Below are positions 7,951 to 18,505 of a stretch of 64,000 bases of DNA, piece by piece (position 1 is the first letter of the stretch; each line of letters starts with the position of its first letter). The position numbers were made by a program, and so were the translations under genes. Location: assembly GCF_000426605.1 (NCBI RefSeq), contig NZ_AUFR01000005.1, forward strand, positions 1 to 64,000, in the 5' to 3' direction. This DNA comes from Propionibacterium acidifaciens DSM 21887. GTDB lineage: Bacteria; Actinomycetota; Actinomycetes; Propionibacteriales; Propionibacteriaceae. The notes under the pieces were generated by a model. That model was not told where the DNA came from, did no database searches, and saw only the letters and a program-made list of their open reading frames with translations.

Positions 7951-8489
7951 TTACCAGCCTTCCCGACCTTGCGGCGGATGTGCTCGCCGGCGTACCGGAC
8001 ACCCTTGCCCTTGTAGGGCTCGGGCTTGCGGATCTTGCGGATGTTCGCCGCAACCTCGCCGACGACCTGCTTGTCGATGCCGTGCACCTTGAAGCTCGTC
8101 TGCGTGATGACCTCGAAGGTGATGCCCTCGGGGGCGTCGACGATCACCGGGTGCGAGAAGCCGAGCGCGAACTCGAGCTGCGCGGGGCCCTTGGCGACGA
8201 CGCGGTAGCCGACGCCGACGACCTCGAGGTGCTTCTCGTAGCCCTCGGTGACGCCGACCACCATGTTGTTCACCAGGGTGCGGCTCAGCCCGTGCAGCGA
8301 CTTGCTCGTGCGCTCGTCGTCGGGACGCTCGACGACCAGCTGGCCCTCGTCGTTCCGGGAGATGGTGATGGGCTCCGGGATGGTCCGCGAGAGCTCGCCC
8401 TTCGGGCCCTTCACGGTCACGTCCTGGCCCTCGAGGGTCACCTCGACGCCGGACGGGACTGCGATGGGGAGCCTGCCAATTCGTGACAT
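7947..8489 (-). CDS. rplF: 50S ribosomal protein L6
   Basis: L6 binds helix 97 of 23S rRNA near the factor-binding site. It has 180 residues with the start [16 protein letters not shown], the repeat domain with [10 protein letters not shown] and the C-terminal [18 protein letters not shown] signature. The ATG at 8489 has AAGGAG 9 nt upstream; upstream in-frame codons overlap rpsH and are not L6-like. Confidence 0.96.
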   Translation of the reverse strand: MSRIGRLPIAVPSGVEVTLEGQDVTVKGPKGELSRTIPEPITISRNDEGQLVVERPDDERTSKSLHGLSRTLVNNMVVGVTEGYEKHLEVVGVGYRVVAKGPAQLEFALGFSHPVIVDAPEGITFEVITQTSFKVHGIDKQVVGEVAANIRKIRKPEPYKGKGVRYAGEHIRRKVGKAGK

Positions 8490-8518
8490 TTCTCTATCTC
8501 CTTGCCTGTCTCGTCCGC

Positions 8519-8926
8519 TCACCAGACGTAGGCGAGCACTTCGCCGCCCACGGACCTGCGGTGGGCCTGCCTGTCGGTCATCAGGCCCTGGGAGGTCGAG
8601 ATGATCGCGATGCCCATGCCGCCCAGTACCTTGGGCAGCTGGTTGGACTTCGCGTAGACGCGCAGACCCGGCTTGCTGATGCGGCGCAGGCCGGCGATGG
8701 AGCGCTTGCGGTCGTCGCCGTACTTGAGCCTGAGGGTGAGCGTCCTGCCCACCTCGCCGGCCTGGGGCTCGACCACCGAGAAGTCGGCGATGTAGCCCTC
8801 CTGCTTCAGGATCGTCGCGATGCCCACCTTGATCTTGGAGCTGGGCATGCTCGTCTCGTCGTGATACGCCTGATTGGCGTTGCGCAGACGCGTGAGCATG
8901 TCTGCGATCGGGTCAGTCATGGTCAT
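8519..8926 (-). CDS. rpsH: 30S ribosomal protein S8
   Basis: S8 is a primary binder of 16S rRNA helix 21. It has 135 residues: [17 protein letters not shown] at the start and [20 protein letters not shown] plus GGEVLAYVW at the end, all diagnostic. Of two ATGs (8926, 8920), the first has AGAGG at about 10 nt and is preferred. Confidence 0.96.
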   Translation of the reverse strand: MTMTDPIADMLTRLRNANQAYHDETSMPSSKIKVGIATILKQEGYIADFSVVEPQAGEVGRTLTLRLKYGDDRKRSIAGLRRISKPGLRVYAKSNQLPKVLGGMGIAIISTSQGLMTDRQAHRRSVGGEVLAYVW

Positions 8927-9073
8927 GGCTTGTCAGCCTCTTTCTCACCACGGTTTCCGGGCGACGCCCGGACCTGTCGTGTTCGAGTTCTGGTCCGTCC
9001 GCCCCGGCCGGTTCGCCGGGCCGGGCGGAGAGCGGCTCGCGCCGCCGTGGGGTCATCGGGTGGACGCGCGCGC

Positions 9074-9259
9074 TCACCAGGACGACTTGGTCACGCCCGG
9101 CAGGTCGCCCGCGTGGGCGAGCTCGCGCAGGCAGATGCGGCACAGGCCGAACTTGCGGTAGACGGCCTTCGGGCGGCCGCAGCGCTGGCACCTGGTGTAG
9201 GCGCGCACGGCGAACTTGGGCTTGCGCGCCTGCTTCACCTTGAGAGCGGTCTTGGCCAT
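9074..9259 (-). CDS. rpsZ: 30S ribosomal protein S14, zinc-binding short form
   Basis: A 61-residue S14 of the C+ type. It carries a zinc-ribbon pair CQRCG and CRIC (CxxC twice) between KFAVRAYTR and [17 protein letters not shown]. It lies between rplE and rpsH as expected. The long in-frame upstream extension reads through rplE in the wrong frame and is not coding. The roughly 150-nt gap to rpsH contains only GC-rich spacer. Confidence 0.95.
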   Translation of the reverse strand: MAKTALKVKQARKPKFAVRAYTRCQRCGRPKAVYRKFGLCRICLRELAHAGDLPGVTKSSW

Positions 9260-9264
9260 GGCTG

Positions 9265-9924
9265 TCACTTCTTCCTGCGACCGCGCTGCGGGCCGCTCTT
9301 CTTCTTGGTCTTGGGATCGTCGACCGCCTTGAACGGGAAGCCGAGGGCCTTGAGCAGGGCCCTGCCCTCCTCGTCGGTCCGGGCGGTCGTGACGAAGGTG
9401 ATGTCCATGCCGCGGACCCGGTCGATCTTGTCCTGGTCGATCTCGTGGAACATGACCTGCTCGGTCAGGCCGAAGGTGTAGTTGCCGTTGCCGTCGAACT
9501 GGTTGCCGTTGAGCCCGCGGAAGTCGCGGATGCGGGGCAGGGCCAGGGTGAGCAGCCGGTCGGCGAACTCCCACATGCGGTCGCCGCGCAGGGTGACGTA
9601 GGCGCCGATCGCCTGGCCCTCGCGCAGGTGGAACTGGGCGATCGACTTGCGGGCCCTGACGACCATGGGCTTCTGGCCGGTGATGGCCGTGAGGTCCTTG
9701 ATCGCCCCGTCGAGCACCTTCGAGTCGTGCGCGGCCTCGCCGACGCCCATGTTCACGACGATCTTCGTGAGACCGGGGACGAGCATCGGGTTGGTGTACG
9801 AGAACTGCTCCTGGAGCCGCCCGCGGATCTCGTCGAGGTAGCGGGCCTTGAGACGCGGGGTCTGCGGCGCGGCGGCCCGGGCCGCGTCCGCGACCTTGAG
9901 GGTGTTGTCGGTGTTGCGGGCCAT
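9265..9924 (-). CDS. rplE: 50S ribosomal protein L5
   Basis: L5 binds 5S rRNA and contacts the P-site tRNA. The motifs [27 protein letters not shown] and [16 protein letters not shown] are present. At 219 residues it is longer than the usual 180-190; a lysine- and arginine-rich tail ([15 protein letters not shown]) and an N-terminal addition explain this. The start ATG shares a base with the rplX stop (TGATG). Confidence 0.96.
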   Translation of the reverse strand: MARNTDNTLKVADAARAAAPQTPRLKARYLDEIRGRLQEQFSYTNPMLVPGLTKIVVNMGVGEAAHDSKVLDGAIKDLTAITGQKPMVVRARKSIAQFHLREGQAIGAYVTLRGDRMWEFADRLLTLALPRIRDFRGLNGNQFDGNGNYTFGLTEQVMFHEIDQDKIDRVRGMDITFVTTARTDEEGRALLKALGFPFKAVDDPKTKKKSGPQRGRRKK

Positions 9925-10298
9925 CAGATCTCCTCCCCCGTCCTGCGGGCGATGCGGACACCGCGGGTGCCCTCGTACTCGGAGCCGTCGGGACGGCGCT
10001 TGGTCACGGTCACCCGCTTGGAGCCGATCCGGGTCACGACGTCCTCGCCGCCGTCCTTGACGAGCAACTGGACGTTGGAGACGTGGATCGGGGCCTCCCG
10101 CGAGATGATCCCGCCCTTGACCTGCCGACCGGTGTTGGGGTCGCCGGTGTCGCGCTGGTGGCGCTTGACGACGTTGACGCCCTGGACCGTCACGCGGTCG
10201 TCCTCGGGGAAGACGGCGATGATCTCGCCGACCACGCCCTTGTCCTTGCCGGCGATGACCTTGACGCGGTCGCCCTTCTTCAGCTTCATCTTCGCCAT
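9924..10298 (-). CDS. rplX: 50S ribosomal protein L24
   Basis: L24 starts large-subunit assembly. It has 124 residues with the KOW motif [20 protein letters not shown] at the start, [11 protein letters not shown] and [16 protein letters not shown]. The ATG at 10298 has GAGGTG 8 nt upstream and follows rplN by 2 nt. Confidence 0.96.
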   Translation of the reverse strand: MAKMKLKKGDRVKVIAGKDKGVVGEIIAVFPEDDRVTVQGVNVVKRHQRDTGDPNTGRQVKGGIISREAPIHVSNVQLLVKDGGEDVVTRIGSKRVTVTKRRPDGSEYEGTRGVRIARRTGEEI

Positions 10299-10300
10299 CC

Positions 10301-10672
10301 TCAGATCACCTCGGGAGCCAGCGAGACGATACGCATGAAGCGCCTGTCACGCAGTTCGCGGGCCACCGGCCCGAAGATACGGGTGCCGCGGGGTTCGCTC
10401 GTGCTGCCGCCCAGGACGACGGCCGCGTTCTCGTCGAACTTGATGTAGGAGCCATCGGCCCGGCGGTGCGGCTTGACGGTGCGCACGACGACGGCCTTGA
10501 CGACCTCGCCCTTCTTCACGTTGCCACCGGGGATGGCGTCCTTGACGGTGCACACGATGGTGTCGCCGAGCCCGGCGTAGCGACGCTTCGAGCCGCCGAG
10601 AACACGGATGCACAAGAGCTCCTTGGCACCCGTGTTGTCAGCGACCCTCAGTCGCGTCTCCTGCTGGATCAT
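10301..10672 (-). CDS. rplN: 50S ribosomal protein L14
   Basis: L14 forms part of the intersubunit bridge B8. Its 123 residues follow the family closely: [20 protein letters not shown], then [14 protein letters not shown] and [19 protein letters not shown]. It opens the second half of the block after the only sizeable internal gap (10673-10798). Confidence 0.97.
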   Translation of the reverse strand: MIQQETRLRVADNTGAKELLCIRVLGGSKRRYAGLGDTIVCTVKDAIPGGNVKKGEVVKAVVVRTVKPHRRADGSYIKFDENAAVVLGGSTSEPRGTRIFGPVARELRDRRFMRIVSLAPEVI

Positions 10673-10760
10673 TTCTTCTCCTCCGTCCGACCGGTTCCCC
10701 GGGGCTGCCCGAGGCCTCGCCGGACTCGTAGTTGACCTCTGGATTCTGCCAGAGGGAGCA

Positions 10761-10788
10761 GCGGCGCCGCCGACGCGGACGGCGCCGC
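10761..10788 (-). promoter_or_regulatory. Hairpin between rpsQ and rplN
   Basis: GCGGCGCC (10761-10768) is inverted as GGCGCCGC (10781-10788) in the 126-nt gap that separates the S10 and spc halves. It may be an attenuator or RNA-processing site. I see no convincing -35/-10 pair in the gap. Confidence 0.35.
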
Positions 10789-10798
10789 CGGGTCTCGG

Positions 10799-11077
10799 TT
10801 ACTTGGCCTTCTCGACGATGGCGACCAGGCGCCAGCGCTTGGCGGCGGACAGCGGGCGCGTCTCCATGATGCGCACGCGGTCGCCCATGCCGGCCTCGTT
10901 GTTCTCGTCGTGGGCCTTGAAGCGGACGGTCTTGGTCATGACCTTGCCGTACAGCGGGTGCTTCACCCGGTCCTCGACGGCGACGACGATCGTCTTGTCC
11001 ATCTTGTCGGACACGACCAGACCCTCGCGGACCTTGCGCGTGTTGCGCCTGGTGGCGCTCTGTGCCGACTCGCTCAT
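10799..11077 (-). CDS. rpsQ: 30S ribosomal protein S17
   Basis: S17 is a primary 16S rRNA binder with an OB fold. It has 92 residues. The motifs are [39 protein letters not shown] and [20 protein letters not shown]. The start overlaps the rpmC stop by four bases (ATGA), coupling the two genes. Confidence 0.97.
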   Translation of the reverse strand: MSESAQSATRRNTRKVREGLVVSDKMDKTIVVAVEDRVKHPLYGKVMTKTVRFKAHDENNEAGMGDRVRIMETRPLSAAKRWRLVAIVEKAK

Positions 11078-11322
11078 GCCTCGACCTCTCCTTCACGGTC
11101 CGGATCGTCGACGATGCCGAGGTTGCGCTCCTGCAGCACCGTGTAGATGCGGGCGATGTCCTTGCGAACCTCGCGCAGCCGCGCGGTGTTCTCGAGCTGG
11201 CCCGTGGCGGCCTGGAAGCGCAGCGCGAACAGCTCCTCCTTCAGCTCCACGACCCTGGCGTTGAGATCGGCGCGGGACAGCTCGCGCAGCTCGGCTGCGG
11301 TGGCCCTCTGGTTCTTCGCCAT
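11074..11322 (-). CDS. rpmC: 50S ribosomal protein L29
   Basis: L29 lies at the peptide exit tunnel near the SRP and trigger factor site. Its ~82 residues have [20 protein letters not shown] and a second helix with [20 protein letters not shown] at 11322 is chosen because AGGTGAG lies about 8 nt upstream; the in-frame codon at 11334 would overlap rplP without a Shine-Dalgarno. Confidence 0.95.
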   Translation of the reverse strand: MAKNQRATAAELRELSRADLNARVVELKEELFALRFQAATGQLENTARLREVRKDIARIYTVLQERNLGIVDDPDREGEVEA

Positions 11323-11323
11323 G

Positions 11324-11743
11324 TCAGTTCTCACCTGCTTCGCGCTTGATGATGCGTGCCTTGAAGGGCAGCTTGTGGATGGCCAGGCGCAGCGCCTCGG
11401 AGGCGACCTCCTCGGACACGCCGGCCAGCTCGAAGAGCACGCGGCCCGGCTTGACGTTGACGACCCAGAACTCGGGCGTGCCCTTGCCGGAGCCCATGCG
11501 GGATTCGGCGGGGTGCTTGGTCAGCGGACGGTCGGGATAGACGTCGATCCAGACCTTCCCGCCGCGCTTGATGTAGCGGGTCATGGCGATACGGGCGGCC
11601 TCGATCTGGCGGTTCGTCAGGTAGCCCGGCTCGAGGGCCTGGATGCCGAACTCGCCGAAGGCCAGCTGCGTCCCGCCCTTGGCCATGCCTCGGCGCTTCG
11701 GGTGGTGCTGCTTGCGGTACTTGACGCGCTTGGGAATCAACAT
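11324..11743 (-). CDS. rplP: 50S ribosomal protein L16
   Basis: L16 helps shape the A-site tRNA path. It has 139 residues beginning [19 protein letters not shown] and containing [40 protein letters not shown] and a typical end. It follows rpsC by 5 nt. Upstream in-frame codons belong to rpsC in a different frame. Confidence 0.97.
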   Translation of the reverse strand: MLIPKRVKYRKQHHPKRRGMAKGGTQLAFGEFGIQALEPGYLTNRQIEAARIAMTRYIKRGGKVWIDVYPDRPLTKHPAESRMGSGKGTPEFWVVNVKPGRVLFELAGVSEEVASEALRLAIHKLPFKARIIKREAGEN

Positions 11744-11748
11744 GGGTC

Positions 11749-12564
11749 TCAGGCTCCTGCGTTCTGGATTTCGGGCGCCTCTGCCGGGGCGTTGGGAGCG
11801 GCGCTGCGCGGGGCCTGCTCGCGGGCGGCGTCGGCGCGACGACGACCGGAGCGCTCGCCGCGGCCCGGACGACGGTTGCTGCGCTGACGGCCCGGGGCCG
11901 CCTGACGGGCGGCCTTCTGGGCCGCGCGCTCGGCGCGGGTGCCGGTGACGTCGCCCTTGTAGATCCACACCTTGACGCCGATGCGCCCGTAGGTGGTGCG
12001 GGCCTCGTAGAAGCCGTAGTCGATGTCGGCGCGCAGGGTGTGCAGCGGCACGCGGCCCTCGCGGTAGCCCTCGGAGCGGCTCATCTCGGCGCCGCCGAGA
12101 CGGCCGGAGCACTTGATGCGGATGCCCTGGGCGCCCATCCGGACGGCGGTCTGCTGGGCCTTGCGCATCGCGCGGCGGAAGGCGACGCGGGCGCCGAGCT
12201 GCTCGGCGATGCCCTGGGCCACGAGCTGGGCGTCGATCTCGGGGCTCTTGACCTCGAGGATGTTCAGCTGGATCTGCTTGCCCGTGAGCTTCTCGAGCTC
12301 GCTGCGCACGCGCTCCGCCTCGGCGCCGTTGCGGCCGATGACGATGCCCGGACGCGCGGCGTAGAGGAAGATCGTGAGGCGCTCGGAGCGGCGCTCGATC
12401 TCCACCGAGGAGACCCCGGCGCGCTCGAGGTTCTTGGTGAGCCAGGAGCGCACCGCGTCGTCCTCGCCCACGAGCTCGGCGTACTGCTTCTCGGCGTACC
12501 AGCGCGACGTGTGGTCGGTGGTCACGCCCAGGCGGAAGCCGTTCGGGTTGATCTTCTGTCCCAT
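11749..12564 (-). CDS. rpsC: 30S ribosomal protein S3
   Basis: S3 lines the mRNA entry channel. It has 271 residues: [15 protein letters not shown], the KH-domain loop [16 protein letters not shown], and the C-terminal domain [17 protein letters not shown] plus [11 protein letters not shown] basic, alanine-rich tail (about 225-271) is typical of actinobacterial S3. Confidence 0.97.
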   Translation of the reverse strand: MGQKINPNGFRLGVTTDHTSRWYAEKQYAELVGEDDAVRSWLTKNLERAGVSSVEIERRSERLTIFLYAARPGIVIGRNGAEAERVRSELEKLTGKQIQLNILEVKSPEIDAQLVAQGIAEQLGARVAFRRAMRKAQQTAVRMGAQGIRIKCSGRLGGAEMSRSEGYREGRVPLHTLRADIDYGFYEARTTYGRIGVKVWIYKGDVTGTRAERAAQKAARQAAPGRQRSNRRPGRGERSGRRRADAAREQAPRSAAPNAPAEAPEIQNAGA

Positions 12565-12566
12565 GC

Positions 12567-12974
12567 TCAGGCTCCCTTCCTGGCAGCCGAGCGGGGCTCG
12601 ACGACCGCGGTGATGTGGCTGGCGCGCTTGAGGATCCGGCTGGCCGAGCCCTTGGCGCGGGGGCGGATGCGGCGCATCGTGACGCCCTCGTCCACGAAGA
12701 TCTGGCTGACGTAGAGGTCGTCGACGCGCAGGCCCTCGGCCGACTCGGCGTTGGCGACCGCGCTCTGGATCACCTTGCGGACCGGCTCGGCGGCGGCCTG
12801 CGGGGCGAAGCGGAGGGTGGCGATGGCCTGGGCGGCGTCCATCCCGCGCACCGTGTCGACGACACGGCGCACCTTGCGGGGGCTCATCCGGACGTGACGC
12901 GCAATGGCGTACGAGCCAGGACGATCCCCGAGCAGGGCAAGACGACGGCTGGGCCGTTCGTTGGTGTTGCTCAT
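12567..12974 (-). CDS. rplV: 50S ribosomal protein L22
   Basis: L22 extends a loop into the peptide exit tunnel. The product has [40 protein letters not shown] and a C-terminal [16 protein letters not shown]. Two ATGs are in frame: AAGGA lies 9 nt before 12974 but touches 12983, so 12974 is the likely start (135 residues). Confidence 0.95.
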   Translation of the reverse strand: MSNTNERPSRRLALLGDRPGSYAIARHVRMSPRKVRRVVDTVRGMDAAQAIATLRFAPQAAAEPVRKVIQSAVANAESAEGLRVDDLYVSQIFVDEGVTMRRIRPRAKGSASRILKRASHITAVVEPRSAARKGA

Positions 12975-13000
12975 CGAATTCATTCCTTCTGGTCCGCGCC

Positions 13001-13282
13001 TCAGCGCCGGCGGGCCTTCTTGTCGTCCTTCACATGGCCGCGGAAAGTGCGCGTGGGCGCGAACTCACCGAGCTTGTGACCGATCATCGACTCGGTGATG
13101 AACACCGGGACGTGCTTGCGACCGTCGTGCACGGCGATGGTGTGGCCGAGCATGTCCGGGGTGACCATCGAGCGGCGCGACCAGGTCTTGATGACGTTCT
13201 TCGTGCCGCTCTCGTTCTGCAGGTCGATCTTCTTCTGCAGGTGCTCGTCTACGAACGGGCCCTTCTTCAAGCTGCGAGGCAT
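13001..13282 (-). CDS. rpsS: 30S ribosomal protein S19
   Basis: S19 lies in the 30S head and bridges to the 50S subunit. Its 93 residues are close to the family consensus: [39 protein letters not shown] and [18 protein letters not shown]. Confidence 0.97.
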   Translation of the reverse strand: MPRSLKKGPFVDEHLQKKIDLQNESGTKNVIKTWSRRSMVTPDMLGHTIAVHDGRKHVPVFITESMIGHKLGEFAPTRTFRGHVKDDKKARRR

Positions 13283-13301
13283 ATCTCTACTGGCTCCTGA
13301 A

Positions 13302-14138
13302 TCAGCGCTTCTTGCCGGACTTGCGGCGACGGACGATCAGCTTGCTGCTGGCCTTGTTCCTGTTGCGGGTGCGGCCCTCGGGCTTGCCCCACGGGCTCAC
13401 CGGGTGACGGCCGCCGGAGGTGCGGCCCTCGCCACCGCCGTGGGGGTGGTCGATCGGGTTCATCACGACGCCGCGCACGGTCGGTCGGACGCCGCGCCAG
13501 CGGTTGCGGCCGGCCTTGCCCCAGCTGATGTTGGCGTACTCGGCGTTGCCGACCGCGCCGATGGTGGCGCGGCAGCGGACGTCGACCATGCGCATCTCGC
13601 CCGAGGGCATGCGCAGGGTGGCGTACTTGCCCTCGCGGGCGACCAGCTGGATCACGGCGCCGGCGCTGCGGCCGAGCTTGGCGCCGCCGCCGGGGCGCAG
13701 CTCCACGGCGTGCACCTGGGTGCCGACCGGGATGTTGCGCAGCGGCAGATTGTTGCCGGGCTTGATGTCGGCGTCGGGGCCGGAGACCACCGTCGCGCCC
13801 TGGGACAGGCCCAGCGGGGCGATGATGTAGCGCTTCTCGCCGTCCGCGTAGTGGAGCAGCGCGATGCGGGCGGTGCGGCCCGGATCGTACTCGAGGTGGG
13901 CGACCCGGGCCGGCACGCCGTCCTTGTCGTAGCGCTTGAAGTCCACCAGGCGGTAGGCCTGCTTGTGCCCGCCTCCGATGTGGCGGGTGGTGATGCGGCC
14001 GGAGTTGTTGCGACCGCCTGTCTTCGGCTTCGGGACGACCAGCGACTTCTCCGGCCTCGAGCGTGTCAGTTCACTGAAGTCGGACACGCTGGAGCCGCGA
14101 CGGCCCGGCGTGGTGGGCCTGTACTTGCGAATGGCCAT
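13302..14138 (-). CDS. rplB: 50S ribosomal protein L2
   Basis: L2 supports the peptidyl transferase centre and subunit joining. It has 278 residues. It contains the RNA-binding motif [18 protein letters not shown], the conserved [20 protein letters not shown] loop with its functional histidine, and a basic C-terminal tail. The standard S10 position between rplW and rpsS is kept. Confidence 0.97.
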   Translation of the reverse strand: MAIRKYRPTTPGRRGSSVSDFSELTRSRPEKSLVVPKPKTGGRNNSGRITTRHIGGGHKQAYRLVDFKRYDKDGVPARVAHLEYDPGRTARIALLHYADGEKRYIIAPLGLSQGATVVSGPDADIKPGNNLPLRNIPVGTQVHAVELRPGGGAKLGRSAGAVIQLVAREGKYATLRMPSGEMRMVDVRCRATIGAVGNAEYANISWGKAGRNRWRGVRPTVRGVVMNPIDHPHGGGEGRTSGGRHPVSPWGKPEGRTRNRNKASSKLIVRRRKSGKKR

Positions 14139-14175
14139 GAGGTTCTTCGTTCCTTGTCTGCGCGTCGGCTCCCGG

Positions 14176-14487
14176 TCACTCGGCCGGAGCGTTCCCGAAA
14201 ATGTCGATGTGGTCGTCGGCCGCCAGGGTCACGAGGGCGCGCTTGGTGTCGGCGGTGCGGCCGATGCCGTGACGCGTGCGACGCCTCTTGCCGGCCCTGT
14301 TCAGGGTGTTGACCGACAGGACCCGGACCCCGAAGATGGCCTCGACGGCCTGACGGATCTCGATCTTGTTGGCCTTGGGGCTGACCTCGAAGGTGTAGGT
14401 GTTCTGGTCGATCAGACCGTAGGTCTTCTCGCTCACCACGGGGGCGAGGATGACGTCGTGCGGATCGTGGATCTTGAAGTCGCTCAC
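14176..14487 (-). CDS. rplW: 50S ribosomal protein L23
   Basis: L23 is the main docking site for trigger factor and SRP at the exit tunnel. It has 103 residues with [20 protein letters not shown] and [20 protein letters not shown], and an end rich in acidic residues. Its start overlaps the rplD stop by four bases. Confidence 0.96.
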   Translation of the reverse strand: MSDFKIHDPHDVILAPVVSEKTYGLIDQNTYTFEVSPKANKIEIRQAVEAIFGVRVLSVNTLNRAGKRRRTRHGIGRTADTKRALVTLAADDHIDIFGNAPAE

Positions 14488-15182
14488 TTGGCGTCCTCCT
14501 CGAGCTCGGCCTCACCGCTGGCGGAGACGGCCTTGACGGACTTGCCCTTGGCGGGGCCGGCGATGAAGGCCTCGAGGGCCGACCTGCTGAACACCACGGC
14601 ATCGGCGACGAGCACGTCGTAGGCGTTCAGCTGGTCCCAGGACAGGACGTGGACGCCGACGAGGTTGCGCAGCGAGAGCCGGCTGGTCTCCTCGGAGCGC
14701 TCGAGCACGGCGAGGACACGGTCGTGGTCGCCGAGGGTGGCGAGCAGGGCGGCGGCGGTCCTCGTGCTGGGCCGCTCGCCGGAGGCGAAGGAGTCCACCA
14801 CGTGGAGCCGGCCCTCGCGGGCCCGGTCGGAGAGGGCCCCGCGCAGGGCGGCGGCGATCATCTTCTTGGGCGTGCGCTGCGCGTAGCTGCGCGGCACCGG
14901 GCCGTGGGCGATGCCGCCGCCGGTCCACTGGGGGGCGCGGGTTGAGCCCTGGCGGGCACGGCCGGTGCCCTTCTGGCGCCACGGCTTCCGGCCGCCGCCG
15001 GAGACCCGCGAACGGGTCCTCGTGGCGTGGGTGCCCTGGCGGGCCGCCGCGAGCTGGGCGGTGACGACCTGGTGCATCAGCGCGATGTTGGCCTGGACGT
15101 CGAAGAGCTCGCCGGGCAGCTCGACGGAGCCGGACCGCTCGCCCTTGACGTCGACGACGTCGACGGTGCTGTTCTCGTTCAC
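14484..15182 (-). CDS. rplD: 50S ribosomal protein L4
   Basis: L4 reaches into the exit tunnel; in enterobacteria it also feeds back on its operon, which is not shown here. It has 232 residues. It carries [40 protein letters not shown] and [20 protein letters not shown]. The start overlaps the rplC stop (four bases). Confidence 0.97.
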   Translation of the reverse strand: MNENSTVDVVDVKGERSGSVELPGELFDVQANIALMHQVVTAQLAAARQGTHATRTRSRVSGGGRKPWRQKGTGRARQGSTRAPQWTGGGIAHGPVPRSYAQRTPKKMIAAALRGALSDRAREGRLHVVDSFASGERPSTRTAAALLATLGDHDRVLAVLERSEETSRLSLRNLVGVHVLSWDQLNAYDVLVADAVVFSRSALEAFIAGPAKGKSVKAVSASGEAELEEDAK

Positions 15183-15838
15183 TTGGCATCACCCTTCTTG
15201 GCGGCGCTGCGCACGACGACGAGACCGCCCCTGTTGCCGGGGACGGCGCCGCGCACGAGGATCAGGCCCTTGTCGGCGTCGACGGAGACGACCGAGAGGT
15301 TCTGGACGGTCTTGCGCTCGTTGCCCATGCGACCGGCCATGCGCAGGCCCTTGAAGACGTGACCCGGGGTCGAGCAGGCGCCGATGCCGCCGGGCGAGCG
15401 GTGCTTGCGGTGGACGCCGTGGCTGGCGCGCAGGCCGCGGAAGCCGTGCCGCTTGACGACGCCGGCGGTGCCCTTGCCCTTGGTCACGCCGGTGACGTCG
15501 ACGACGTCGTCGGCGGCGAAGGTGTCGGCGCCGAGCTCCTGGCCCGGCGTGTACTCGGTGGCGTCGCCGGTCCGGATCTCCGCGAGGTAGCGGCGCGGGG
15601 TCGCGCCGGCGGCGGCGAACTGGCCGGCGTCCGGCCTGTTGACCGACGCGGCCCTGATGGTGCCGTAGCCGAGCTGGACGGCGGAGTAGCCGTCCTTGTC
15701 AGGCGTGCGGACCCGCGTGACGACGCAGGGGCCGGCCTGGATGACGGTGACCGGCACGAGCCGGTTGTTCTCGTCCCACAACTGGGTCATGCCGAGCTTG
15801 GTGCCCAGCACGCCCCTGACTTTGCGATCGGTAGTCAT
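15179..15838 (-). CDS. rplC: 50S ribosomal protein L3
   Basis: L3 helps set the peptidyl transferase centre. It has 219 residues with [33 protein letters not shown] and a [13 protein letters not shown] end. ATG at 15838 is used, with GAGG about 10 nt upstream; a GTG at 15853 would overlap rpsJ without need. Confidence 0.96.
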   Translation of the reverse strand: MTTDRKVRGVLGTKLGMTQLWDENNRLVPVTVIQAGPCVVTRVRTPDKDGYSAVQLGYGTIRAASVNRPDAGQFAAAGATPRRYLAEIRTGDATEYTPGQELGADTFAADDVVDVTGVTKGKGTAGVVKRHGFRGLRASHGVHRKHRSPGGIGACSTPGHVFKGLRMAGRMGNERKTVQNLSVVSVDADKGLILVRGAVPGNRGGLVVVRSAAKKGDAK

Positions 15839-15849
15839 GTTCTGCGGCC

Positions 15850-16161
15850 TCACGGAAGCTTGATTTCAATGTCAACGCCGGCGGGAAGATCGAGGCGCAT
15901 GAGCGAGTCGACGGTCTTCGGAGTCGGGTCGAGGATGTCGATGAGCCGCTTGTGGGTGCGCATCTCGAAATGCTCGCGGCTGTCCTTGTACTTGTGGGGC
16001 GAACGAATGACGCACCACACGTTCTTCTCGGTCGGCAACGGCACTGGGCCGGCGACCTTGGCACCCGTACGGGTGACGGTGTCGACGATCTTGCGCGCCG
16101 ACGAGTCGATGACCTCGTGGTCATAGGCACGGAGCCTGATGCGGATCTTCTGTCCCGCCAC
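15850..16161 (-). CDS. rpsJ: 30S ribosomal protein S10 / NusE
   Basis: S10 works in the 30S head and, as NusE, in transcription-translation coupling with NusG. It has 103 residues: [20 protein letters not shown], then [19 protein letters not shown] and [13 protein letters not shown]. The start is GTG at 16161, with AGAGGA 7 nt upstream. It is the first gene of the S10 block. Confidence 0.96.
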   Translation of the reverse strand: MAGQKIRIRLRAYDHEVIDSSARKIVDTVTRTGAKVAGPVPLPTEKNVWCVIRSPHKYKDSREHFEMRTHKRLIDILDPTPKTVDSLMRLDLPAGVDIEIKLP

Positions 16162-16561
16162 GGTTGTTCCTCTTCTCGTCCCTGCTGGGCCGGTGCGACC
16201 GGCCTGGCCTGGTTGTGACCGGGGCGGAGATGCCTCGAGAACTCGCCGCTCTCGCCACTGTCCACCCTTGTCAATGTCGTGTCGCCTGGCACCCGGGGTC
16301 GGGCGTGTCGGCCGGCATTTTTTGAGCGCACGCCGCGCGTGCGCCCTCTGCGGCCGGACAGGGGCCCGCGGACCCGCCGCTCGTCCGGGCTCCCCCGCCG
16401 CGGGAGGCCGCGGGCCGAGGGCCCGGACGCGCCCGTACTGCGGGGAGCAACTTGTCCATCGTTCCATGGATCGCCCGCTCAGGCAAGTCGCCGGCGCCGC
16501 GGACCGTCCGCCGGGGCGGCCCGGCGGCCGCTGACGTCCGCGGATCGGCACGGGCCCGCGG
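16162..16561 (-). promoter_or_regulatory. Leader and promoter region of the S10 operon
   Basis: This 400-bp stretch has no credible gene. It should contain the S10 promoter reading leftwards. A perfect TTGACA lies at 16269-16274 (minus), but no matching -10 follows at 16-19 bp. The TACANT hexamer found in front of rpsL, rpoB and rplJ is absent. Around 16365-16420 it is very GC-rich with small inverted repeats. Confidence 0.35.
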
Positions 16562-18025
16562 TCACAGCCGTCCGCGCAGCCCCTCGATGCGGGCCAGCGT
16601 GGCGGCGCGCCCGAGGATCTGGCAGCTCTCGAACAGCGGCGGGCTGACCCTGCGGCCGCTGATGGCCGTGCGGAGCGGCGCGAAGGCGACGCGGGGCTTG
16701 ACGCCCAGCCCGTCGACGAGCCGGGAGCGCAGGGCCGCCTCGATCGAGTCCGCCTCGAAGGGCTCGAGCGGACCGAGGGCCTCGGTGGTGGCGTCGAGGA
16801 TCCCGGCGACGTCGCCCTTGAGTCGATCGAGCGCCGCGTCCTCGACGACGACCGCGTCGTCGGGGACCGTGAGGAAGGCGATCTGGTCCCAGGCGTCCGA
16901 CAGCTTGACCAGGCGCGGCTTGATCATGCCGGCGGCCGCCCGCACGACGCCCTCCCACGCGGGGTCGGGGTGCTCGCCCCACTGCCGGTTCTCGCCGATG
17001 AACTCGACGAGGCGCTCCCCCAGCTCGGCGTCGTCCAGCTCGCGGATGTAGTGGCCGTTGAGCCAGTCGAGCTTCTTCGTGTCGAAGACCGGGCCGACCG
17101 TGTTGACCTTGCCCCAGTCGAAACCGGCGACGAACTGCTCGAAGGTGCTGATCTCCTCGTCCCCGGGCGCCGGCGGGTAGGCCAGCAGCTGGAGGAAGTT
17201 GCGCAGGGCCTCCGGCAGGTAGCCCTGCTCCTTGAACCACATGAGGCGCGCCGCCGGGTTCTTGCGCTTGGAGATCTTGGAGTGGTCGGGGTTGCGCAGC
17301 AGCGGCATGTGCGCGAACTCCGGCAGCCGCCAGCCGAGCCACTGGTGGAGCAGGACGTGCTTGGGCGTGGAGCTGATCCACTCCTCGCCCCGGACGACCG
17401 TCGTGATGCCCATCCCGTGGTCGTCGACGACGACGGCCAGGTGGTAGGTGGGGAAGCCGTCGGCCTTCATGATGACCTGGTCGTCCGGGAACGGCGCCCG
17501 CACCTCGCCGCGGATGAGGTCGTGGAAGGTGGTGGGCGCGTCGTCGGGGACGAGCATGCGCACGGTGGGGTTCTCGGTGAAGCCGGGCAGCTCGGCGCGC
17601 TCGTCCCTCGTCATGCCGTGGCACAGCCGGTCGTAGCGGGTGTCCTCCTTCCGGGCCGCCTTCTCCTCGCGCATCGCGGCCAGCCGCTCGGGGGAGCACC
17701 AGCAGTGGTAGGCGTGCCCGTCGGCGATGAGCCGGTCGACGACCGGCCGGTAGTGGTCCAGCCGCTCGGACTGCCGGTAGGGGGCGCAGGGCCCGCCGAC
17801 GACCGGCGACTCGTCGGGGTGCAGGCCCAGCCAGTCGAGGGTCTCGACGATCTGCTGCTCGGAGCCCGGGACCAGCCGGTTGCGGTCGGTGTCCTCGATG
17901 CGCAGGATGAACCGGCCCCCGGTCCGCACCGCCCAGGCCTTGTCGAAGAGGGCCATGTAGGCGGTGCCGACGTGCGGATCGCCGGTGGGGGACGGGGCAA
18001 CGCGGGTGCGGGCGGGAGTCGTCAT
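16562..18025 (-). CDS. gltX: Glutamyl-tRNA synthetase
   Basis: A class I aminoacyl-tRNA synthetase that charges tRNA-Glu (and often tRNA-Gln before amidation). It has 487 residues, normal for the family. The HIGH-type motif is in [20 protein letters not shown], followed by RIEDTDRNR; the KMSKS loop reads HSKISKRKN. The ATG at 18025 starts the protein directly at the Rossmann fold. There is no Shine-Dalgarno, and TAGACT (18036-18041, minus) ends 10 nt before the ATG, suggesting a very short or absent leader. It diverges from the umuD remnant. Confidence 0.96.
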   Translation of the reverse strand: MTTPARTRVAPSPTGDPHVGTAYMALFDKAWAVRTGGRFILRIEDTDRNRLVPGSEQQIVETLDWLGLHPDESPVVGGPCAPYRQSERLDHYRPVVDRLIADGHAYHCWCSPERLAAMREEKAARKEDTRYDRLCHGMTRDERAELPGFTENPTVRMLVPDDAPTTFHDLIRGEVRAPFPDDQVIMKADGFPTYHLAVVVDDHGMGITTVVRGEEWISSTPKHVLLHQWLGWRLPEFAHMPLLRNPDHSKISKRKNPAARLMWFKEQGYLPEALRNFLQLLAYPPAPGDEEISTFEQFVAGFDWGKVNTVGPVFDTKKLDWLNGHYIRELDDAELGERLVEFIGENRQWGEHPDPAWEGVVRAAAGMIKPRLVKLSDAWDQIAFLTVPDDAVVVEDAALDRLKGDVAGILDATTEALGPLEPFEADSIEAALRSRLVDGLGVKPRVAFAPLRTAISGRRVSPPLFESCQILGRAATLARIEGLRGRL

Positions 18026-18061
18026 AGTGGCGCCAAGTCTAGTGGTCGCCGCACCAGGGCC

Positions 18062-18081
18062 TATCATCGAACGCACGTACG
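18062..18081 (+). promoter_or_regulatory. LexA (SOS) box and -10 in front of umuD remnant
   Basis: CGAACGCACGTACG (18068-18081) matches the Gram-positive LexA box CGAACnnnnGTTCG at all but one defined base. It lies directly behind a TATCAT -10 hexamer (18062-18067) and ends 2 nt before the presumed GTG. A repressor bound there would block initiation, as expected for an SOS-controlled umuDC operon. Confidence 0.65.
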
Positions 18082-18083
18082 AC

Positions 18084-18505
18084 GTGAGATCCCTGCTGCG
18101 GGTCGCGCAGCAGGCGGAGGCGGCGCCGGTGCCCGCTGGCCGTCGAGGCCGTCGCGGCGGGCTTCCCCTCGCCCGCGCAGGACTACTTGGGACGGCGACG
18201 TCGACCTCACCGAGCACCTGATCCGCAACCGGCCCGCCACGTTCGTCGTGCGGGTCGCCGGGGGCTCGATGGAGGGGGCGGGCATCTTCGACGGCGGCGA
18301 GCTCATCGTGGACCGCTCCCTGGAGCCCGGCGAGGGCGACGTGGTCATCGCGGTCGTCGAGGGCGAGCTGACCGTCGAGCGCCTCCGTCTGGGCCCGGAC
18401 GGCCCCCGGCTGCACCCGGCCAATGACGCCTATCCGGTGCTGCGCCCCCGCGAGCTGACCGTCTGGGGAGTGGTGACGACGTGCCCGCACCACCTGCACC
18501 GCTGA
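18084..18505 (+). pseudogene. umuD-like S24 peptidase remnant (two frameshifts)
   Basis: UmuD-type proteins are cleaved after DNA damage and partner a Y-family polymerase. Pieces occur in three frames: VRSLLRVAQQAEAAPVP from the GTG at 18084, then LAVEAVAAGFPSPAQDYLG, then GDVDLTEHLIRNRPATFVVR to the stop at 18505. The nucleophile motif GGSMEGAGIFDGGELIVD is intact. The family lysine (usually ...GELTVKRL) reads LTVERL, so the Ser-Lys dyad looks broken as well. The gene cannot make a full-length product from this sequence unless the shifts are assembly errors. It overlaps the umuC remnant. Confidence 0.75.

Noticed and set aside
16269-16274. A perfect TTGACA in the S10 leader as the -35 of the operon
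   Set aside because: No -10-like hexamer follows at any workable spacing, so it is noted but not called a promoter by itself.
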